A stretch of 64,000 nt of DNA from NCBI GenBank assembly GCA_013368315.1, contig JAACJM010000061.1, positions 248,001 through 312,000 of the forward strand. Reading direction: 5' to 3'. Position 1 is the stretch's first letter. Each line of letters opens with the position of its first letter. Below, piece by piece: positions 57,692 through 64,000 of the stretch. The notes under the pieces are model-generated. The model worked only from the letters and a program-made list of their open reading frames with translations, did no database searches and was not told where the DNA came from. The stretch comes from Tetrapyrgos nigripes (taxonomy: Eukaryota; Basidiomycota; Agaricomycetes; Agaricales; Campanellaceae). A program made the position numbers and the translations under genes.

Positions 57692-58303
57692 TTTGAGTTT
57701 TTCTCTTCTATCTCATTCGCTTCCATTCTCAACCCCTCTTACCCCTCACCACCATTTCATCTACATTGCAAGCGCCGTCCCTCTTTCCTGCAAACCCGAA
57801 TACGTTTCGATTGCTAAAGCAGACACTACTCCGAGTAGACTGCTGATCCACTGTATACTTCGAGTAACAGTGTAACGACAATCACTTTTCCTTTCATATT
57901 CCATTCATCCTGTCTACCCCACATCCCCGAATTCGCATCGAACCTCCTGAAACCCCTCGTGACTACGAACAAATTCCATTTCCCCTTCCTCGTTACCTCT
58001 TGTACTCCGAATATGCGGTCTCCCACAGAAGAAAACTACGAACAGATCCTTGGAGTCTCGATCGACACTTCGTTTGCACAAGACGTTGGGTGTGGAAACT
58101 TATCTCAGGTGACGTAGTCCTCTCAACATTCTCGTACATAACAGTAAAAGAGGACTTCGATACAGGAGAAACGGTGGTTCAGATTAAAGGACCTTTATTC
58201 CTCAAAGAACACGTCGACTACTCTCCATTAGCACCTACCCCCGAATACGGCCTAGCATCTTCCTATATCCTAGGACCCAACTACCTTTCGTAAAAATCAG
58301 TGT
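57692..58303 (+). other. Leader of the Gypsy element
   Basis: About 600 bases before the gag start used here. It contains two open stretches: MRSPTEENYEQILGVSID from 58012 (same frame as gag) and a 97-codon frame at 58000-58293 whose second half (IKGPLFLKEHVDYSPL) looks protein-like. They may be the decayed N-terminus of Gag split by a frameshift. No other feature seen. Confidence 0.4.
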
Positions 58304-59815
58304 ATGACTGAGCGACGGTCCGCATCTGCAGATCCGAAACTCCGTTGTGCCAACCAACCACACGTATTCCATCCCACATCAAACCAAGACGCCTGCTATA
58401 TCCCTGAAAACAGCAACGACCCTTGGGTTCCGTGTAGTGCACAACCTTGCCTGAACAGATACAACACTCAGCGACTTACTGACGTTGAACTCCCAAATTG
58501 GCTACACGTTATAACCCAACTCCAAGAACTTGTGATTCAAAAGGCACATCGAAAACCGAGAACCAGATCAGGCCAAGGGACCTCTACACCTACCAACCAA
58601 CCTTCCAAACCCAACCCAGTACCAGAACCACCTTCCAATAACCCATCAGAACCAAACGACCCTACCCCCCCACCTTCTTCGCCCACCATTCCATCTGCCG
58701 AAGGACCATCTGTAGCCCCTCGTCGCCCTCCTACACCTCCTTCTCCAGACCCTTCAGACCCGAACGACTCAGTCATGGCTGATACACCTCCTATCGGGTC
58801 AAACGGAACTTCTGAACGAGGGAGAAAACCGGACCCCTTCAACGGAGAACGTAGCGAAGCAAAACGATGGTTGGCCCAGTTTAATAATTATCTGCGCATG
58901 AATAAAGGGAAGTACCCGACCAAGGAAAGTCAGGTTTCATTATTTCTGTCGTTCTTCACGGGAGAAAAAGGAGGAGATTGGGCAACACAGAGATTGATGG
59001 AACGAGATGCAGATGAGGAAAACGAGGAGCTGGCGACTACACCAAACCAATGGAGATGGATAACTTTAAAACAGATACGTGATAGATTCAAAAAGGACTT
59101 CAAACCCTTAGCCTCAGAAGATGTGGCCAGAACGAAGATCAAGTTTGCCAGAATGAGGGGGACAGATATCAGCAGCTACAACAGCATCTTCAACACATAT
59201 GGAGAAGAGTCCGAATTCAGAGAAGCAGCACTGCTGGAATTCTATCAGGACGGGTTACCACCCAAACTCCGGGAGGCAGTTGGAAGAACGTATCCGAAAT
59301 GGGATGACTTCGACGAGTATAGGGAAAGAGCTGTGGAACTTCATTTAGAATGGATGAAGGAACGAGAAAGACAGGGACGTTGGAAAACTACTTCAACGTT
59401 GAAGAGTAATCCGGGTCCGTCTCAAGGGAGAATGGTAGCAAGCGTCAATGTGCTCATGGGATCAGGTGCTAACTCGTCTCTCAATTTGCCACCTAAACTG
59501 ACACCTGATGAAAGGGACTGACTCCGAAAAGCAGGAGCATGCTTTGCATGTAGACAGACTGGACACATGAGCAACGAATGTCCAACATTCCCGAGGACGT
59601 TGTCTCAGAACACTTCCCGAACCTTCCCCTCTCATGCTATTTGAACAGCCGAAACTGCATCTCCACCACCAGTTACAGTAGCTCAGGCATCCTCATCTAG
59701 AAACACGATCAAGGACATTTCCGACATGGTTAACAGGGTTAAAGGATTAGAAGGAGAAGAAAAGGAGCAAGCAACCGTCTATTTGAAGGACATTATGTCT
59801 AAATTGGATTTTTAA
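58304..59815 (+). pseudogene. Gypsy gag (Retrotrans_gag with CCHC zinc knuckle), two stops
   Basis: The frame opens at 58304 and encodes a proline-rich N-terminus followed by the Retrotrans_gag capsid region (about 58820-59400; RKPDPFNGERSEAKRWLAQF and later DGLPPKLREAV). TGA codons interrupt it at 59519-59521 and 59642-59644. Beyond the first stop the frame continues into a CCHC knuckle (CFACRQTGHMSNEC, about 59551-59592) and ends with TAA at 59813-59815. Both TGA codons lie where CGA (Arg) would fit (D-R-LRK and I-R-TA). Pol is in another frame and overlaps the end of gag, which suggests the usual frameshift organisation. Confidence 0.85.
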
Positions 59816-59817
59816 AT

Positions 59818-62800
59818 CACTCCTCTGCTACGTCGTCAGTAGGAGTAAAACAGTACACCAGACAGTTAAAGAACAATCGATATAGTGTGTTATACCCCTC
59901 TTGTGAGCGAGCCTTTCCTTCAGAAATAAGAATGTCAGCAATCACTCGCAATAAACAGATACCATCAATCACACTCAAAACTGAACTAATCGGCAAAATT
60001 ACTGGCAGAAAAATCGACGCAAACGCCCTAATAGACAGCGGTGCAGAAGGCATAATCATTTAACAGTCAATTCACACAAAGAAATCAACTTACCCTCCTT
60101 CCTATCAAAAACCCGTTCCCAGTTCAAAACGTTGACAGCTCTGAAAACACCATGGGATGGGTACGGGAGTACACTATCCAAAATCTTCGTATCTATTCTC
60201 GAGACAACAAGGCATACCATGAAGAACAGGCCGAATTCTATGTAACGGACATTGGGGATCACGATATAATCCTCAGTACCGATTGGTTGGAAGAACATAA
60301 TCCAAATATAGACTGGTCAAACTCACGGGTGGACATGACTAGATGCCCAGAAACATGTATCACAGCAAAACCTCCCGTTCTCCACTTGAAAACTAAAACC
60401 ATGAAACCCATAGTCATCGATCCAAGAACCCATCACAAGGAGTACCAAGTCAGGTGGATAGAACCAATTGGACGATTCAAACCAATTGCCCAATCGAAAA
60501 TTGCAGGGCGACGTCGTCGAATTCCTATTCGATCCTTCCACCGAAAATCAGAAGAAACAGCAATCTTTACCGAAGATGACTACGGGAGAGACACGATCCC
60601 AGAACGATGGGAACAGGACGTAATGGAAGAATTGTTAGGGAAAGAGGAAGGATTCGATGAAGAAGCGTCAGAGACACCGGATCTGAACATCCGTGCAGGA
60701 TTTACGAAAGCACAAGAACTCGCAGAGGCGGCTCAGAACGTTCAGGTCAATGTACCTCTTAAAGATAAGATTCCTTCGCAGTATCATCAGTTCCTACGAG
60801 TCTTTGACAAACAAACCTCAGAACGATTACCGAAACGTGGCGAATGGGATCACACGATCGAGTTAAAATCGGACTTTGAACCACACCCTTGCAAAACATA
60901 TCCGTTGTCCCCAAATGAACAAAAGGAACTCGATGAATTCATCAAGGAAAACTTGGAGAAAGGGTACATAAGACCGTCGAAGTCTCCTATGGCAAGTCCC
61001 TTCTTCTTTGTAAAAAAGAAAGATGGAAAACTACGACCAGTACAGGATTACCGTGCCCTAAATAAAGGGACCGTCAAGAACGAATACCCTTTACCGCTTA
61101 TATCGGAACTCGTAGACAAACTCAAAGGGGCATGAATATTTTCCAAAATCGACCTTAGATGGGGATATAACAATGTACGTATCAAGAAGGGAGATGAATG
61201 GAAAGCGGCGTTCAAAACCAACCGCGGTCTCTTCGAGCCAACGGTGATGTTTTTCGGTCTTATGAACTCTCCGGCCACATTCCAAGCAATGATGAACACT
61301 CTATTCAAGGACCTGATCGACTCTGGAAAAGTCGTAATCTATATGGACGATATTCTCATATTCACGGAATCACTAGAAGAACATTGATACATGGTAAAAC
61401 AAGTACTGGCACGACTCCATGATAACGACTTATACGCTAAACCGGAAAAATGCACTTTCGAAACCGACTCAGTAGAATTCCTCGGCCTCATCGTGTCACA
61501 TAACACATTGGCGATGGATCCAGTCAAGGTCGAAGGCGTAACTAAATGGCCAGTCCCATGGAACGTCAAAGACATACAGTCATTCCTCAGCTTCGGGAAT
61601 TTTTATCGTCGGTTCATATGAGATTTCTCAAAAATCGCGTGACCACTGTTCGATCTCACGAAAAAGGAACATCCATGGGAATGGTCCGAGGAAGCTCAAA
61701 GGGCCTTCCAGGCACTCAAAGATATGTTCACGACTTCACCAGTTCTTCTCATGCCCGATCATTCTAAACCGTACCGAGTAGAAGTTGACGCGTCAGATTA
61801 CGCCACAGGAGGTATCCTGCAACAACAAGGATCGGATGGCAAATGGCACCCAGTAGCCTACCTGTCCAAAGCGTTATCCGAAACTGAACGGAATTACGAC
61901 ATCCATGACAAAGAACTGCTAGCGATCATACGTGGACTTGAAGCCTGGCGGCACTACCTGGAAGGAGGGCCACATACTATCAAAATCTTGACCAATCACG
62001 ACAACCTTAGATACTTCACCACGGCTCAGAAACTCAGCCGACGACAAGCAAGAATGGCCTTGTTCCTGACCAGATTCGACTTTACGCTCACCCATAAACC
62101 TGGGAATCTGAATCGAAGTGACCCACTTTCTCGGAGATCGGACCATAAAGAGGGGGTCGAAAATGACAACAAGGACAGGGTCTTGCTTGACCCTAGATTC
62201 TTCAGAATTCGAGCCACACGACCAGGAACGGTAACTGCAATAGGAGATGCGGAGTTGAAAAGGCAGATTAAGGAATGTCCGGATAAGGATGCTGAAGTCG
62301 TAAGTGCGTTACAAACTATCTTTGACAACGGACCACGCGCTTTGGCAAAGAATTTACAGGAATGGAACTACGAAGACGGAATTATCTTGTTCCGAGGGAA
62401 GATCTACGTCCCAAACGATCAACAACTCAGACGGGACATCGTTAAAATGCATCACGACAGCCTTACTGCAGGTCACCCAGGACGATTCAAAACATACGAA
62501 CTCGTCAGTAGAGAATTTTGGTGGCCCGGTATGTCAGTATTTGTTCGCAGCTACGTTGAAGGATGCGCTACCTGTCAGTTAACCAAGGCAAACAACCACC
62601 CTGCGCATGTACCCTTAATCCCGAACGAAATACCGGAGCGACCCTTTGGTACCATTACAACTGACTTCATCACAGACCTGCCAGAATGTGACGGCTTCAA
62701 TGCAATTCACGTCACGGTCGACCGTTCAACAAAAACAGTTGTCATTTCCCCATGCAGAAAAGATATTGATAGCAACGGAACAATCGACCTATTGTTCGAC

Positions 62801-63709
62801 AACACTTGGCGGCGGTATGGCTTATGGGATAAAATGATATCTGACCGCGGACCTCAATTCGCAAGCCAAGTGATGAAAGGCATTTACGCTAAGTTAGGTA
62901 TCACTTTGGCACTCAGTACAGCTTATCATCCGCAGACAGACGGCGAAACAGAGAGGTTCAATCAAGAATTGGAACAATACCTTCGAACCTTCTGTAACTA
63001 TCGTCAAGACGATTGGGTCAAATACCTACCGTACGCAGAATTCTGTCATAATACCCGGGTTCACTCAGCGACTGGGAAATCGCCGTTTGAATTACTCCAT
63101 GGATTTTTGCCCCGACTATTCCCTTCCATCAATCCAACTTCACACGTACCAAAAGTCGAAGAACACCTCCAGAACTTGGATGCAGTTCGAGAAGAACTAA
63201 AAGCAAGTCTGACGACGGCGGCTGAACTGATGAAAGAGCAAAACAAGGACTATAGGAACAAAGGGGTGAAGTTTAAGGTTGGGGATAAAGTGTTGCTGGA
63301 CGGGAAGAATCTGAAAACGACGAGACCGAAAGCTAAGTTGGCAAATCGTCGTCACGGACCATTCAAAATCACTGACGTTATCAGTGAAGTCAATTATCGA
63401 CTCAAATTACCGAATGGCTGGCACATTCACCCAGTGTTCCACGCCTCACTCCTATTGCTGTATAAAGAGACCGAAGCCCACAGAGTGAACTATCCGGGAG
63501 AACCTGCTGAGCTACTACCCGAAGACAACGAATACGATGTGGAAGCAATTCTAGACTCAAAACCAACGAGAAACCGACGGGGAGTACAATACCTTGTCAA
63601 ATGGTTGGATTATGCTGACTCGGAGAATTCATGGGAACCAGCGTCAGGATTGACAAAGGTGAAGGAGATGATTGAAACCTTCCATCAACAACATCCAGAT
63701 GCATATTGA
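59818..63709 (+). pseudogene. Gypsy pol (protease, RT, RNase H, integrase, chromodomain), broken
   Basis: Protease [10 protein letters not shown] (about 60030-60058), then an extra T in ATTTAAC at 60059-60063 shifts the frame; everything after reads in the frame of 60152-63709. RT has YMDD (about 61342), RNase H starts EVDASDYATGG (about 61782), integrase has the HHCC zinc motif (about 62450-62590), TTDF, SDRGPQF and the catalytic Glu in ETERF, then a GPF motif and a chromodomain (about 63530-63660; YLVKWLDY...SWEP). TGA stops at 61133-61135, 61385-61387, 61619-61621 and 61640-61642 all replace expected Arg codons (e.g. RRFI-R-DF, KIA-R-PL). From 61724 to the end the frame is open for 661 codons. 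Chromodomains steer chromoviruses to heterochromatin. Confidence 0.9.
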
Positions 63710-64000
63710 CCCAAGAACCTGATACGCCCGGGAACAACAGTGTGTTCATTAGGAATCGCCATGGAAGACATATGGCGAAGTACCCGTGTACTTCAAGCGA
63801 AAGCACAACTCTGAGGAGAAACACTGTTACGAACTGTGGGTATTCTATGCCCGCCTTCACACCCCACTCGGCAATTGAATTCAGACTTCTGTCATCACTC
63901 ATCGATCGCATTCCCTCGTTAACAGCATTTACTATCAAAACCACCTCCGGGGATAACTTGACCGTCCATTCAACATTCCCTCCATGCAGACAAACAAGTA
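63710..64000 (+). other. Sequence after Gypsy pol, to window end
   Basis: No polypurine tract, LTR start or gene was seen in these 291 bases. It is probably the 3' untranslated part of the Gypsy element; the 3' LTR should follow outside the window. Confidence 0.5.

Larger units (their letters stand above)
57162..64000 (+). mobile_element. Ty3/Gypsy chromovirus, 5' LTR to beyond the window end, decayed coding
   Basis: 5' LTR (57162-57678), self-complementary primer site (57681-57691), leader, gag, then pol with protease, RT, RNase H, integrase and a C-terminal chromodomain. The 3' LTR is not in the window. It is inserted in Copia element 4 next to GTAAA (57157-57161), the possible target duplication. 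Coding has six TGA stops and one extra T in the protease region, so it is not autonomous. Confidence 0.92.

Overview
The window looks like a repeat-rich, accessory part of an Agaricomycete (mushroom-forming basidiomycete) nuclear genome. The evidence is: many short spliceosomal introns (about 50-60 nt, GT..AG), a multi-exon gene whose product has the DUF6535 membrane domain followed by ankyrin repeats (a domain family known from Agaricomycetes), and fungal-type Copia and chromodomain-bearing Ty3/Gypsy retrotransposons. No tRNA, rRNA, CRISPR or ordinary housekeeping gene was recognised. The genus cannot be decided from sequence alone.

Backbone. Three directly repeated copies of a roughly 12-13 kb unit run through the window. 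Unit 1 is about 1-22223, unit 2 about 22224-44095 and unit 3 from about 44096 to its break at about 52487. Each unit carries one DUF6535-ankyrin gene on the minus strand and, upstream of it, several kilobases of degenerate, intron-like, plus-strand gene relics. Gene copy 1 (5' exons only, 1-1042) continues off the left edge. Copy 2 (20173-23308) can be assembled into an intact 919-residue product with eight exons. Copy 3 (42129-45175) has a nonsense codon before its ankyrin repeats and a one-base change at the first splice donor. A further broken ankyrin array lies at 33888-33945 plus 40818-41325.

Mobile DNA. Unit 1 is interrupted by a full-length Copia element with intact coding and apparently identical LTRs (3496-10581), and by a head-to-tail pair of TIR elements (10783-13606) that share one target site and carry exon-like cargo. 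Unit 2 carries a hAT-type MITE (25210-25770), a second MITE (31811-32131) and a decayed Copia element (33946-40817). Unit 3 is ended by a nest: a Copia fragment (about 52488-55285, itself hit by a Gypsy solo LTR), interrupted by another Copia (55286-57161), which is interrupted by a chromoviral Gypsy element (57162 to beyond 64000). The other unit copies act as empty sites, which proves several insertions and their target duplications.

How it fits together. The locus appears to be a duplicating family of membrane-anchored ankyrin proteins in which the 99-nt ankyrin repeats are nearly identical except at a few positions, surrounded by transposons at different stages of decay. Most in-frame stops in the dead elements are TGA where arginine CGA is expected, which points to loss of CpG by deamination. 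The Gypsy LTR carries an 11-nt sequence complementary to its primer site, suggesting Tf1-like self-priming. The Copia elements instead carry a half-tRNA initiator-Met primer site.
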